A stretch of DNA of 64,000 nt from positions 8,581,001 through 8,645,000 of the forward strand of contig CM056875.1 in assembly GCA_029876055.1 (NCBI GenBank), given 5' to 3'. The notes beneath the pieces are model-generated. The model was not told the origin of the DNA and searched no databases. It worked only from the letters and a program-made list of their open reading frames with translations. A program made the translations under genes and the position numbers. Below are positions 1 to 11,894 of the stretch, piece by piece. This DNA comes from Madurella fahalii (Eukaryota; Ascomycota; Sordariomycetes; Sordariales). How positions within the stretch are numbered: the stretch's first letter is position 1; each line of letters starts with the position of its first letter.

Positions 1-1307
1 CCCGGATCCCATTCGTCTGAACCGAAGTCCTCGCAGCTCGACGCTGAAGACCACTATACAATTCACAACTGTTTCCAGTTTCCTTGGAGGGCAGTCTGAC
101 TCGTCGTATAAAGAACAGAAAGAGGAAGAAGTATATATATATAAAGTGAACGGCGTCGCTCAACTGCCGGAATGGCATCATCATCGTGAAGAGGCGTAAG
201 GATCAGAGATGGGTTTTTGAACTAAGAGGGACGTTTTTAGCGGTACCTTAAAAACCGACCATTTCAGGCTCCGGATTAGATCGCCCCGCCTGAGGGGGTA
301 CATTTACACTGCCGAAGCTCGGAACAAGGACTTGAGGAGGAGGAGGAGGGTAAGTGATAGGTAGAAGGCGGAGTGGACGAGAAAAAGGAAAAAAAAAAGA
401 AAAGAAAGAAAAGAAAACCACATACACATCTACTTGGTAATAACCAATGAATCGCCCAGTACATGCGAATAACATCCCGGGCCATGCCGCAAATGAGCGA
501 TTCTCTCTCGAACAAGAGGAAAGATGCGGGTTTCCTACTAGACACCTCAGAGTCACCGCCCGGCAGTCCAGTTCTCGATATTTGCCCAGCATCCCGCCTC
601 CCACTCTGTTTTCTACGCTTCTCAATTTCCCAACGGGCTTTGCTCCCGCCTTCGTGGCACAAGCCGTGGCACTATCCCCATCCGTCTGCAGCTCGCCATC
701 TCTGCCATTCCCCATCGGGAGGAATAGCCGATACTCCGCTGGGAGGGTGATATTGACAGGCACCACCGAGGATGTCAACAGAGCGGTGAGCATGCAGCTG
801 ATTCAGAAATCCGGGCAATGAACCCGGTCCCATTTCAGATCGTTATTTCGATGCATCCCAGGATCTAGGTATCTAGGTACCACCACACTCTGCACGCGCT
901 CCCAAACGTAAAACCAACCAAAAACACATGATCCCACCTACGCGCAAGAAGAAATGCAATATGCCGCCCCATACCCTAGCCGCCAGACCCAAACAGATAT
1001 TCCGCCTCGCCCCTATTGTGGACTCCTCAGCTGGGGTTGCCGGGCCTGCATCCGGCGTCACCGATGCCCCTGTCCTAGCACTGCACTGTCCCACAACCTC
1101 GTGTCGGCGTCGCCATGCACATCCTGTCTCTCAGTAGTTCCGGGTTAGAGGGCTGTTTGTCCCAAGACGATACCGAACCAGCTTGTTGGATGAGGGCGTT
1201 CTGCTAACCTCTGATGACCCCGATGAAGCACAGAACCCCCTCCCATCACCAGTGCCGACGCCGCCCTGCTGGGGTTTGCTCCTCCACCATGAGACGATGC
1301 CGACCGT
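1..1307. other. Window edge to first gene; no gene seen
   Basis: This stretch lies downstream of the quinate-repressor-like gene. Open frames here are short, overlapping on both strands and resemble nothing I know. It holds an almost pure purine tract at about 380-419 and an AT dinucleotide run near 131-143. It could hold 3' UTR sequence or the promoter of a gene left of the window. Confidence 0.6.
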
Positions 1308-3593
1308 TCAGAACAACGCCCGGCCACTGGCTAGCCGGACAAAGCTGTACGGAACGTTTTGCCCAACCAAAAGCCGGAGTGTCTCAACCGTCGTGAAGGC
1401 CGTGACGTCGGCAGCGCCGTACGCAGCAAACCCGCTCTGTTCGGCAGCGATGCGCGGGTCTTCCTTGTGCGTAACTGAACGGTCTGCCAGATCCAGAAAT
1501 ATTTTTCGAGAGTTGGTCGTGCCCCGTGAGCCAAAGAGCCGAACCAGCAATGTAACAAGTGCACTCTTCTCGGGTCCTAAGGCGCTTACCACCACGAAAG
1601 GCGATCCCGTCCCTGATCCCACGTCTGCGCCATTCGAGCCGACCGTCCGTGCCCTCTGGATGCTCTCGAGGCTGGTGAAGGGTTCGATGAGAAGATCCTT
1701 CCCGAACGCTGGCGGCGTCTTGAAGCCAACGGTATAGACTTTGCCGACCTTCAGCGCCTTGAGAGCGAAGAGGGCACTGGCTGCGTCGTCGGCCGATGAG
1801 GCGAGAACTACCGCGGCGCATCCAAAGTATGCCGAGGGCGCAAGGTCGCGGGTCAACGTACTGAGAATACCCTTCCATGACGCATTGTCAAAAACCAGAG
1901 TCGTATTAGGCGGGAGGCCAGACTGCATCGGGGCAAAGGCGCCGAATGAGTCTCCATTAGGGTGGCGCGGTGGGCTCGATGGGATCGATGCCGGTGCTGA
2001 TACTGCATAGCTGGAGGAGCTCGGCCGCACGACTATCGTGTCCACCATGCCGATGAGCCGGGCAGCCTCGCTGAGGATCGGTCCAGCCCCGTTGTTGAGG
2101 GATGCGAAGAAGCCGCCGCTGGCCAACAGACTCGTGAAGGAAACGGCAGGTTTAAGGTAAGCGCCGCCAAAGCTTTTCTGATTGCACCATGCTTCGATGC
2201 AGCCAGACCCTTTTGATTGACGTTCCACCACGGCAAACTGGTGGGGTAGACCCAACTCGTTGAAGCACTTCTCGTAAAACGGCGCTTGAGGCGTCGCGCT
2301 GCGCATCGACGGGCTGGTGATTCCGTACATGTTCTTCTTGGGCAGCTGCCCTAGTGAAGCCAATGCCTGGTTGATCTCTGCGGCACTCATCTGCCCCGGA
2401 GCCGCGATGATGGGTAAGAGTGGATGTGTGATTGGCGTGAAGACCTTGTTCAACGTCCGGGAAAATTGTCCTGTTTCGCCCATATTCACGGCCGACAGCG
2501 GCGGTGCGTCAGGATACTCAGCTTTTATCTTGGACCGGAAGTACTCCAGCTCAAAGTTCTCGTTGTGATCATTGATAATGGCAATCATCTTCACAATGTC
2601 TGCGTAGCGCCGCGATTCGAGAAAGATTGATTCGGCCCGTTTCGAGGGCCATTTGAAGGTTCCCGAGAAGTCGTGAAAGGCGGACATGATACGGCTGTTG
2701 CCTCGTTGTTCATATAACTTTCTCCTGATAGGCTCGGGGAGCCAGAGTTCAACGTCGATATACTCGACACCCCACTGGATGGCCCGGTAGAGATACTCGT
2801 AGTACAGATCGGGGTTATCCATCGGAAACCGGCCGTTTTCCTTGGTACATCTCGTCGTGAATATGATGGGCAGCTCGGTCCTCTGCCGGAGCAGCATGAC
2901 TTGTTCGCCGACGTAGCTAAGACTGGGTATCGCGGAGTGGCCACCGCCGGGGAGCGGTTCTTTTAGGAGGTCGACTCTGATCTCGACGGCATCCGAGCCC
3001 ACGGTGAGGATATCGATGTTGGGAAGTGCCGCGTGTACATCTGGGAAGGTCGTCGAGATGAAATATGTTCGCGGCTTCGCCATGAGGGACTGGTGATGGC
3101 ACAGCTGCCCCAAAACGTGGGAGACGAAGCGCGCCAGATCCCTCCGGAAGAAAGGCGCCTCGGTGTAAAGAAATTCGTAATCGCACTGGGCCGAAAGATA
3201 GACGTCAGGGGGCATGCCCAAGGTGGTACAGTGAGAGTTGATGGCTATGACTGATGCCTTGTCACGCGCCGCGATATCAGCCTTCGCGCTCTCCGACGAA
3301 AGCCCAACGACCAGGTCCTGGTCCTCCTGGTTGACGTCTCCAAAGCATCTCTTCAAGCGTAGCGGTTTGCCCAGAACCTCGGCAAAGACAGACACAATCT
3401 TCTCCTGACCAGGGCCATACATGATGACGACAATCCTAGTGTCTCCTCGCCGCGGGCTGCTGCAAAAAGTTGTCTCTTGGGGAACTGGTGGTGTCGTCCT
3501 GCCCACATCGACCTCCTTCGTGAACGTGCTGCCATTCATGCTTTGTGGCCGCGGCGGCGGCGGCATTGGCTCCAAATGTTGTACCGTCGCCAT
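1308..3593 (-). CDS. Quinate repressor-like protein (QutR/qa-1S type, AROM-derived)
   Basis: This intronless gene encodes 761 residues. The layout matches the C-terminal three domains of the pentafunctional AROM protein, which is also the layout of the fungal quinate-pathway repressor. Residues about 53-165 are a short, degenerate shikimate-kinase-like region; the expected P-loop reads YGPGQEK and lacks the GKS/T. Residues about 175-395 are a type I 3-dehydroquinase-like domain with EIRVD (E204, R206), HDF (H307) and the Schiff-base-type lysine in ADIVKM (K335). Residues about 420-760 are shikimate-dehydrogenase-like, with degraded substrate motifs ([16 protein letters not shown]). The ATG at 3593 was chosen because the frame further upstream opens only with GTG. 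From memory the Neurospora and Aspergillus repressors are about 920 residues, so this one is short at its N-terminus or is a paralogue. No quinate catabolic gene lies nearby. Repressor function is inferred from architecture. Confidence 0.72.
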   Translation of the reverse strand: MATVQHLEPMPPPPRPQSMNGSTFTKEVDVGRTTPPVPQETTFCSSPRRGDTRIVVIMYGPGQEKIVSVFAEVLGKPLRLKRCFGDVNQEDQDLVVGLSSESAKADIAARDKASVIAINSHCTTLGMPPDVYLSAQCDYEFLYTEAPFFRRDLARFVSHVLGQLCHHQSLMAKPRTYFISTTFPDVHAALPNIDILTVGSDAVEIRVDLLKEPLPGGGHSAIPSLSYVGEQVMLLRQRTELPIIFTTRCTKENGRFPMDNPDLYYEYLYRAIQWGVEYIDVELWLPEPIRRKLYEQRGNSRIMSAFHDFSGTFKWPSKRAESIFLESRRYADIVKMIAIINDHNENFELEYFRSKIKAEYPDAPPLSAVNMGETGQFSRTLNKVFTPITHPLLPIIAAPGQMSAAEINQALASLGQLPKKNMYGITSPSMRSATPQAPFYEKCFNELGLPHQFAVVERQSKGSGCIEAWCNQKSFGGAYLKPAVSFTSLLASGGFFASLNNGAGPILSEAARLIGMVDTIVVRPSSSSYAVSAPASIPSSPPRHPNGDSFGAFAPMQSGLPPNTTLVFDNASWKGILSTLTRDLAPSAYFGCAAVVLASSADDAASALFALKALKVGKVYTVGFKTPPAFGKDLLIEPFTSLESIQRARTVGSNGADVGSGTGSPFVVVSALGPEKSALVTLLVRLFGSRGTTNSRKIFLDLADRSVTHKEDPRIAAEQSGFAAYGAADVTAFTTVETLRLLVGQNVPYSFVRLASGRALF

Positions 3594-6140
3594 GGCGGCT
3601 ATCACCGATCCTATTCGAATAGTCGTAGTGACGACCCCAAGCTAGGCTTGTGTTTGGGTTCTCCCGAACTGGCGAGCAGTCGCCTCGTATCCTAGCTGGC
3701 ACGGTGGATGGTTGGTTTCCTACCCACGCCGTTGGTCTCCAAAACCCGGCCAGGAACAAGCAGAATGGTGCCGTCGAGGCCGAATGTGCATGGCCTTGGT
3801 CCCCCGGCTCGAGAGGTTGTTTGCATCCCGCGGACGAAACTTCGCCGGACACAAGCGGTGGTTGGGGCAAAGAGCCTTCTGTGTCAGGGCCAATGGCATG
3901 CAAGTCCCAGCTCCACGATTGCGTCCTGGGAGCTTATGACGTGATTGCGCGTAGATGGGCACCGTGAGTGATGGGAGGCTCAATCTTGGGACTTTCGTCG
4001 GCGCTTCTGGCGTGCTCTCTCTTTGGTCGCTCTGTTCATTCGGTCTTGGCAGCTTGGTTCCAGGAGCATAGGCCCCGGGCAAGGACAGGTTGAGGGAATG
4101 TATAAGCCAGATGTATCCTAAACGACTGAGCGATAATGCGATCGACCGAGAGCGTTCGGGATTGCTGAGAAAGGCGGTCGACTTTGGGAGCAGGCGGGTT
4201 GCACCAATACCTTCAACTGTTCCGGCATCAGAGCCTCACAAAACAGCCGGGACACGCAACCGGAAAAAGAAGCACGAAACGGAGCGGGTCAAGCCGGCAA
4301 GCGAGAGGGATGCGGCGATAAACAGCGGGTATATCACCACATTGGGGACCACCGCGTCATGGTGTTGGGAGAACAGATCCCGGAAATCAGGAGGCAGGAA
4401 GCGCTCTGCAAGGCACTAGATGGTGGATATTGTCTTTCGCAGCTACGCCAAGGCAAATCGAAATTTCGCCGAATGTTCGTTTGACCGTTACGCAGACGGC
4501 TCGAACAGATGCAGCCGACCCGGACGATGCGATGGCTGCAGTGCTGCTGGATGCTCGACGGACTCTCCGTCAGCACGTTTGACAAGGGGCGGGAACGGCG
4601 CGGGACTGGCTCGATAGTAAGTGGAGTCGACCTGTCAAACGTTCCCCAGCGCGGTCTACGGTGTAGCTGAGATGGTTCAGGCCGTTGAAATGTGCCGAGA
4701 TGGCCAGCTCCGAGGCCGCTTGTCTACCAAGGTCGCATTCCAGCAACCTGGGCCCATCTCGCCCCAAGGCCCGCGAGTGGTGCACCGATCGATAATACCG
4801 GAAAGCAGCCGAGAATAAAGCTCACCATGCCGCCCATCCGTCTATCGAAGTTGTTCTCTTCGGGCCAGGCCGAGCGTTTGCAAGGTCTGGAATAGGGAGA
4901 GCAGGGGTGCACGCGATCGGAGACGCCAGCAGGCTTCCCCGCAGGATCCCCACAATTTCTCCATTCCTGGAGAATTTGCCTGTAAAAGTCCGCCAATAAC
5001 GTCAAAAGGTCTCGGAAGGCTGCCGCTGGGGCGGCTTATCCATGCAGCAACAGGGAAAGGCACACTGGGCTGCGGCATCTCAGAGCCTGAACAGCCAGCA
5101 CACCTGGAGCTTTGAGAGGGGTAAGGCGGGCCCCCGCAGGGTCTCCGAACGCAGGCGGCCCTCACTGAAGTGAGAGGTCGGGGGGCAATTCAAGCAGATC
5201 TGTCCTGCTTCCACAGCGATCATCTCCAGAACATCATCCCAGGTGCACCCCCGACCCAAACTGACAACATCACTGGTAGGATCCGCGTTCGAATTCCTCC
5301 GTCAACCCTGCCGTCAGCAGTTTATGGGCGGGATTGCTACTTTCCATCCATACGCTGAATCCAGAGTGATCATCTTACCACAGGAGACCACCACCGTTTG
5401 CCCGTTCCAGCCGCGAAACGGTAACGTCGCTCACCGTTTCACCATATGCCCTTCTGGATCTCCCTTCTTGATTTCAGGCTGAATAGGACCAAATTTCCAT
5501 CAGATGCGGGCAACTGTCAAACCAGGGGCGATCCCGCCGCTTAAAGGGAACGATACACTGGGAAGACCTACCCGGTTATCCCCGTGATTGCCTAGCATTG
5601 GCGGTCCCCGTTGGCGTCAGGTAGAATTCTCCGAGGTCGCCCAAGCTAAGAATAACTAGCTTAAGGTAGCAATGTCGAACATGAAGGGAGATGGTTTCGC
5701 ATGTTGGTGTTGAGCCCCAGGCTACCCTTGTTGGCTGAAAAAGGTAGGTAGGGTATCAGCCCCTTCACCATCTCAGTTTGAAGCATTTCCACTGCTGGAA
5801 AATTTGGCATCCTCCAGCTCGCTACCAGCGCCGTCATTCCCGGTCATTGGAGCTATTGGCCTGAGATATCGCCACGAATGGAGACGACGGAGCCAAAGGA
5901 GATTGAAGCAACGGGGTGATCAGAACTTCCCTCGCGCCACACGTGCAGGTCATCCGAACTGCATACCTTACTTGGGATGGACTCCTGGACGCCAGCGAGA
6001 CCCATATTCAAGCGGGCGTAAAGGACTGTGGCCTAAGCAACTCAAGGAGTGCGGAACTCTTGTCGTCCGTCTCCCATCGCGCTCCTCTCCGGGAACACCC
6101 AAGCCGAGTACGAACCGAGCAGTCAGACCACGACGAGTCA
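3594..6140. other. 2.5 kb intergenic stretch, no gene seen
   Basis: This region contains the promoter of the repressor-like gene (reading left) and the 3' flank of the DHODH-like gene. Its open frames are short and overlap on both strands, without recognisable motifs. A GGTA-rich patch lies near 5740-5755. I found no tRNA, repeat or coding signal. Confidence 0.55.
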
Positions 6141-7229
6141 CTACCACCGCCCTCCCAAACCCGCTTCGATCTCCCCAAAGATGCCCACCCCTTTCAAACC
6201 CAGCCCCGTCCCAATACCCACCGCATACGCCCCCACGGCCCTCATCCTGCGATACCCCTCCGCGTCCAACACCCCTCCCACCCCGATAACCTTAACATGA
6301 CCCAACTTGTCACGGCGCTCATCCAGCATCCGCCGAAGGGTACACACGTTCCCCAGCGCCAGAGGGTGCAGCGGCGCACCCGCCATCCCCCCCATCCCAG
6401 CTCCAGGCAACGCGAAGCGCGCCCCCGACGACGAAGCCTCCCCATCTTCCGCAGAAAAGACCAGACACGACCCGAGGGTGTTCGTCGCGGTGATAAAGCT
6501 AACCGGACACACCCCGCCCGGCTCCTCCTCCGCCGCCCTTTCCAGCGCCGCCATCAGCCCTTCGTACTCCCCCGCGTGGGTATACGGCGGCGTCTTCAGC
6601 CCGACCGGGATCCGCGGCAGGCCCGGGCCGGCGGTGGCAAACACTCGGTGGAGCTGCTCGAGGTAGGTGATCAGGGCGTCGCGGGAGTAAGCCGGTGGCG
6701 GGTGGTTGGGGATGTTGGGGCAGCTCAGATTGACTTCCATGGCTACTAGGGGTAAGTGGAGGTCCGGAGCGGCGGACGCGATGAGCTTGTAGCTGGCGGC
6801 TATTTCGTCTGGGGTGCCGGTTACCGAGATGATGAAGCCTTTCCTTGGGTTGGGGCTGGACTCGGTGGGCTGTTGTTGCTGGGGGTGGTGATGGTGTTTT
6901 TGTTCGTCGGAGATCGTCTTGATGAAGCTCAGGTAGGTTTCCAATGGGAGGGGGCTGTAGCCAAGCGAGTTGAGGCTTGCGTTTTGGGCGAGGCCGGCTT
7001 GCGACTGGTCCGGTTCTGGAGATGCATTGTGAGTGGATGGATCAAAGAAGATGTATTGGTGCTTTGCGGGGTCGTGGTCAAAGCCTTTGATGAGAGAGGT
7101 TCGTGTGGTGACTGCACCTGTGGAGCGGCTGGCGTAGAGGCTTCTCAGATCGTCGAGCGTGGTGGCCCAGGGGTTTGCCGAGTTGATCAGGGGCGGGTGG
7201 ATCTCTAATGGGGGAGGTAAACCAGCCAT
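6141..7229 (-). CDS. Dihydroorotate dehydrogenase-like protein (class 1A related)
   Basis: A single-exon gene of 362 residues. It shows the FMN-barrel signature of class 1 dihydroorotate dehydrogenases: an N-terminal NSANPWATT region, SLNSLGY, the loop VNLSCPNIP carrying the cysteine used as catalytic base in class 1 enzymes, VGLKTPPY with a conserved lysine, TATNTLG, and the phosphate-binding GVGGVLDAEGYRRM plus VGIGTGLG. Class 1A enzymes are cytosolic and use fumarate to make orotate in pyrimidine synthesis. Most filamentous ascomycetes rely on the mitochondrial class 2 enzyme, so this is probably an extra paralogue of unknown substrate. Two departures from the class are visible: the early TK(S/T) motif reads TTRTS (Arg for Lys), and the usual GNPxPR element is missing, with a Ser/Gln/Pro-rich stretch in its place. 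There is no targeting signal. It ends 308 bp downstream of SFM1 on the same strand. Confidence 0.8.
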   Translation of the reverse strand: MAGLPPPLEIHPPLINSANPWATTLDDLRSLYASRSTGAVTTRTSLIKGFDHDPAKHQYIFFDPSTHNASPEPDQSQAGLAQNASLNSLGYSPLPLETYLSFIKTISDEQKHHHHPQQQQPTESSPNPRKGFIISVTGTPDEIAASYKLIASAAPDLHLPLVAMEVNLSCPNIPNHPPPAYSRDALITYLEQLHRVFATAGPGLPRIPVGLKTPPYTHAGEYEGLMAALERAAEEEPGGVCPVSFITATNTLGSCLVFSAEDGEASSSGARFALPGAGMGGMAGAPLHPLALGNVCTLRRMLDERRDKLGHVKVIGVGGVLDAEGYRRMRAVGAYAVGIGTGLGLKGVGIFGEIEAGLGGRW

Positions 7230-7536
7230 GATGAGCGTAAGTCACTCGAAGGGATACTGTCGATGCTAATGCAGATTTCGTGAGCATGAAACTCCCTGGC
7301 TGCTGGACTCGCGAATATCTAAGAGCTTCTGATGGTAATAGCTCTGAGAGTGTTGGACTGCTGCTGCCGCGGGGTTCTTGCGATAAGATAAGCACCAGCA
7401 GCAAGACCCCGCTCAACAGAGACGGGGATTAAAAGGGGGATAAAATCACACAATAAGTTACCGAGGATCAAGCGCGCTCGGTGCAATGCTAAAGATGAAC
7501 CAGAGAGTGCATTGCTTTTCGCCCCCTGCGGGTGGA
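7230..7536. other. Spacer between SFM1 and DHODH-like gene
   Basis: These 307 bp lie between the SFM1 stop codon and the DHODH-like start, both on the minus strand. They must hold the SFM1 3' UTR and a compact DHODH-like promoter. I see no other gene. Confidence 0.6.
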
Positions 7537-8371
7537 TCAAAATAAATCATCAATTGCCTTGTCGGCGTCCTTTTTGATTAGGTCCACCATACCCTGCGCC
7601 GTCTTATGAGCCGTGAACGAACTATGTGAAGGTGCCAGAAACGAACTCACCTCTGGCATGACGGGCTTTCCCTCCTCGCCCTTGACGTACCGGAACGGCA
7701 TCTCAGTGCTCTCATGCTCATTGAACTTGAGCTCCGGGTAGTCTAGGTAGGGAATTTCGTCCAGCGGAGCTGGGCCATGTTAGCTTGAACCACAAACGGT
7801 GACCAACTAAACCCACGTACTTTTGCCCTGGACGACAAGACGAGTGACTCTCACTGCCGTGTCGGTGGTCATCTGCACTGGGCCAAGTCGCCGGCCTTCG
7901 AACCCTTTCCTACGCAGCTCAGAGGTCCTGTCTGCTCTTGCTGTTAGGATGGAATTGTTCAAGGGCTACCGTCAAGTTTACCTCTTGGAGGATCATCGCC
8001 TGTGGTCTTGTCAGTAGATGTTCAGAGTTTCCTAGGCAAGTATGTGACTGACCAAGAATACCACCGAATAGAAACACGTCAAACTTATCTCCATCCTCCG
8101 GGGAGAGGTCGCTTGCAGCGGCCGGGTCAAGCAGACAAACCCGTGCCCTGTCGTTCGCGTACAGCTCCTCCACACCCTTGGTCTCCGCCGTGAAGGAAGG
8201 GAACGTCTTCAGGCGGTCTGGAACATTAAATTCCGGCGGAAGAGATGAGAGACAAAACTTGGCACCGGCAGCTTGAGACTCTGAAGCAATGGCAAGATAT
8301 TCGAGCTCTGACCAGGGTCCGAGCTCAGGGTCAAGATGCTCGACAATGTACGTTTTGGTGGAAGACGCCAT
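7537..8371 (-). CDS. sfm1: Protein-arginine methyltransferase SFM1 (SPOUT family)
   Basis: Five coding exons give 207 residues: 8371-8053, 7999-7982, 7931-7821, 7769-7651 and 7593-7537 (introns 50-57 nt). The lengths sum to 624 nt, a multiple of three. The N-terminus TYIVEHLDPELGPWSELEY and the glycine-rich FLFGGILGDDPPRDRT loop are diagnostic of SFM1, the SPOUT-fold enzyme that methylates an arginine of ribosomal protein S3 in yeast. The frame continues with GPVQMTTDTAVRVT and ends MVDLIKKDADKAIDDLF. The second exon is only 18 nt and encodes most of GDDPPR, inside the cofactor loop. The start at 8371 was preferred because the frame extends 14 residues further only from a GTG. It shares an 877-bp divergent promoter with KEX1. 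Confidence 0.9.
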
Positions 8372-9248
8372 TGTGATACGGGGCCGTCTTGGTGGTTTGA
8401 CTTGGACGGGCACTAAGACAGCAATGCCAGAAGCAAAAGGACCTTTCTATCGAGGAGAGTGGTGTATATAGACAGGGCTCATCCATCACCAAATTTTAGC
8501 TTCCTGCTGTCAATAATTGGGGCCCGATGCCAAGAACGCCTAGCGAACGGGCCGGGCAGATCAGAACCCCACTTCCGACCCGCCGAGGCCACGGGAGAAT
8601 CGGCCGGCCGGTCCATCCTCCTCTCGGTACCTATCAAGACCTGAGTTGGCCTACCGTAATGTTTCAAACTAAGGCGCAGGCGAAGCATTGAGCTACATCC
8701 CCAGGCAGAAGCGACGGCGTCTCAAGGATTTGGGGTGTTTCTATTCAACTCCTATTTCGGGAGTGTGGCGCGGCTTAGCTTTGTTGGACGGGCCCAGCAC
8801 GGTGAAACACGCTCGACTTCTGATTGCGCGCCGGGCGAGCATCCCAAGTTACTTAGCCTTGGACAAGCAAAACCACATGGTAAAAGAATCAAAAGAACGA
8901 CTGACCAAAGCCGCAAGCTCCCAACTGCCCCGTTGACGAAACCAATTGAGTACTGCTGTGGCAGGATTCCTCTCTGACATACCGAGCCAGGCTAAACCGC
9001 GGACGCCAAGCGTTAGCAGTCGTCAGCCGCCTGTGTCCTCCCGCAGAAGGGACATATCTGTCCGTTGCATTTGCATTCACTTTCTTAACTACTAACCTCG
9101 ATTTTTCGCGCCCGCTATTCCCGCCTATACCACTTCCCATGATCGCGGTCGGCCGAACTAGGTAGACAGCAGTTGCCGCCACTCTATTTCGATCGCGTTT
9201 AATATTCTGCTGTCGGGTCGTCTCTTGCGACCCGCGCAAACGGCGATC
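8372..9248. promoter_or_regulatory. Divergent promoter region, SFM1 / KEX1
   Basis: These 877 bp separate two genes transcribed away from each other, so both promoters must lie here. I see no coding frame of note and no strong TATA box that I would assign to either gene. Confidence 0.5.
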
Positions 9249-11347
9249 ATGGCCCTTCTTGGTCCGTCTCTTGCGGGCTGGATGCGCCTGCCTGCCATCG
9301 CTACAGCGCTCGCTCTATCATGGACGGCAACCTTGGCCGTCGCCGACGGTGCAGCCGGCGACTATTTTGTCCATTCGCTGCCGGGCGCACCTGAGGGACC
9401 TCTGGTAAAGATGCACGCTGGGTACGCGTCGCCCTCTCAAAGGCTGCAAGCCACCCGGATGGAAACCGAAGCTGACATGGTGCTCCTGACACTAGGCACA
9501 TCGAGATTACGCCCGAACACAACGGCAACCTCTTCTTTTGGCATTTCCAAAATAAGCACATCGCCAACAAGCAGCGGACCGTCATCTGGCTGAATGGCGG
9601 CCCGGGGTGCAGCTCGGAGGACGGCGCATTGATGGAGATTGGCCCCTACCGAGTGAAGGACCAGGACACGCTCGTCTACAATGAAGGCGCCTGGAACGAG
9701 TTCGCAAATGTCCTGTTCGTCGACAACCCCGTGGGCACCGGCTACAGCTACGCCGACACCAACGCCTACGTGAGCGAGCTGGATGAGATGGCCGACCAGT
9801 TCATCACCTTTTTGGAGAAGTGGTACGCCCTGTTCCCAGAGTACGAACATGACGATGTAGGTTGCAACCTTGTATATACCCTCCTTGTGCCTTGGGCCTT
9901 CTGACTCCTCTTTTTCCAGATTTACATCGCCGGAGAGTCCTACGCCGGCCAGCACATTCCCTACATCGCGAAGCACATCCTGGCTCGGAACAAGCTTGCC
10001 ACCACGAAACACAAATGGAACTTGATGGGCCTCCTTATCGGAAACGGATGGATCTCGCCGCCCGAGCAGTATGACGCCTACCTCCAATTCGCCTACCAGA
10101 AGGGCCTGGTGGAAAAGGGAAGCGACGCCGCCAACAAGCTCGAAGTCCAGCACCGTATCTGTCAGAAGCAGCTCGCCATCAGCGAGGGCGTCGTCGACAA
10201 TCAAGACTGCGAAAAGATCCTCCAGGACATTTTGCAATACACGGCCACCCGCGGCAACGACAACCAACTTCAATGCTACAACATGTACGACGTCCGCCTC
10301 AAAGACACATATCCATCGTGCGGCATGAACTGGCCCCCAGACCTCGCTACCGTTACGCCGTATCTCCGCCGTAAAGACGTCACTGACGCCCTTCACGTCA
10401 GCCCCAACAAAGCCACTGGCTGGGTGGAATGTAACGGCCAAGTCCACCAAAAGTTCCACCCGGTCAAGTCCCGGCCCTCGGTTGACCTCCTCCCGGACCT
10501 CCTTGCCGAAATCCCCATCATGCTCTTCTCGGGTGCCGAGGACCTCATCTGCAACCACCTCGGCACCGAAGCGCTCATCAGCAACATGGCCTGGAACGGC
10601 GGCCGCGGGTTCGAGCTCTCCCCCGGGACGTGGGCGCCCCGCCGCGACTGGACCTTCGAGGGCGAGGCGGCCGGCTTCTGGCAGGAGGCGCGCAACCTGA
10701 CGTACGTCGTCTTCTACAACTCCAGCCACATGGTGCCCTTTGACCACCCGCGCCGCTCGCGCGACATGCTCGACCGCTTCATGGGCGTCGACATCACCAA
10801 CATTGGCGGGCGTCCCACCGACAGCCGGCTGGACGGCGAGAAGGGGCCCGAGACCACCGTCGGCGGCGCTGCCGGCAACGGCACCGCCGACCAGCAGGCC
10901 GAGAAGGAGAAGCTGGACAAGGCCAAGTGGGAGGCGTACCGCCGCTCCGGCTTCGTCGTGCTCATCGTGGTGGCGGTGGCCGCCGCGCTGTGGCTGTTCT
11001 TCGTCTGGCGCGATCGGAGGCGGAGGCAGGGGTACCAAAACCTTCCCGGCGGTGGAGAGGCGAGTCCGGTCGGAAGGGCGGGCGGGCCTTCGTCAAACAG
11101 CGAGCGGGGGAGGACTCTGGCGATGTTTAGGAGTCAGAGGAACCGGAGGGATCTGGAAGCGGGCGACTTTGACGAGAGCCAGTTGGATGATTTGACTGTG
11201 CAAACACCCATGACGGCAACGGCGGCTGAGGCGTACGAGGAGCGGGATACGAGGTACAGCCTGGGAGGGGTAAGCGACGACGACGAGGAGGAGGAGGGGA
11301 AGGAGAACAAGAACGAGAACGAGAAAGCAAATGGAGGTTCGTCGTGA
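9249..11347 (+). CDS. kex1: Pheromone-processing carboxypeptidase KEX1
   Basis: Three exons (9249-9421, 9496-9856, 9920-11347) give 653 residues. KEX1 is a Golgi membrane serine carboxypeptidase that trims C-terminal Lys/Arg from secreted precursors such as pheromone. A hydrophobic signal peptide spans about residues 10-32. The mature start [16 protein letters not shown] and KMHAGHIEI are typical. Family S10 features are all present: NGGPGCSS for substrate and oxyanion binding, GESYAGQH with the nucleophilic serine, the catalytic aspartate in [10 protein letters not shown], and the catalytic histidine in [12 protein letters not shown] transmembrane helix ([18 protein letters not shown]) follows, then a basic and finally very acidic cytosolic tail. 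The first intron joins ...HAG to HIE at the conserved position. A 533-residue open frame on the opposite strand is a codon-bias shadow. Confidence 0.95.
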
Positions 11348-11894
11348 GTGGACTCGAAGTTGGGTATAACGGCTTTGGGGTGTATTGGCGAGAAATGCAT
11401 CATATATACATTACACACATGGGCGGCTGGTGAAGGAGAAGGACTCGGCGTAAGTGGGTGCGGATTCTTTTTGAGTATTTCGGAGTTGGTTCTTCTAGTG
11501 TTCCGCTGGAAATACAAGTCACTCGGGTGGATATATCCTGTCTCGGTTGGCGCAGTTACTGGGTGCTCGCGATAGACTGTGCTTTGACATGTGATGTTCA
11601 TTCGTCCAGTCATTAGCACCCCAGTTTATGGAGTCTGTTGACGCGAATGATTTATCGCGCCGGGTCTATCCCACGGCATCTACTAATGCATCAGAGCACC
11701 TTCAGATGCTCCGGGTTCCTCGATATCCCAATCACACAATACATGTGCTGTCTAAGGTAGATGCGCGTACCACCAGACTCTCTCTAGCAGTAGCAAGTCA
11801 GGGATCCGTCCTTCAACGTTCCTCTCTCGAATCGTCTTGCCATCGTATCATGGATCGATCCATGCCGCCGTGTTGGGCATCGGCTGCCACCGCC
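11348..11894. other. Convergent 3' region, KEX1 / DRE2
   Basis: These 547 bp lie between two converging genes and should hold both 3' UTRs. No coding signal is seen. Confidence 0.55.

Noticed and set aside
248..821. Overlapping open frames of 95-181 codons near the left edge
   Set aside because: They overlap on both strands, include translated simple sequence and have no domain or splice support.
1308..7229. Quinate or pyrimidine gene cluster formed by the first two genes
   Set aside because: The two genes are 2.5 kb apart, belong to different pathways, and no other pathway member is nearby.
9437..11038. Long antisense open frame (533 codons) opposite KEX1
   Set aside because: It mirrors the GC-rich third positions of KEX1, has low-complexity Val/Gly/Leu composition and no motif; KEX1 is unambiguous.
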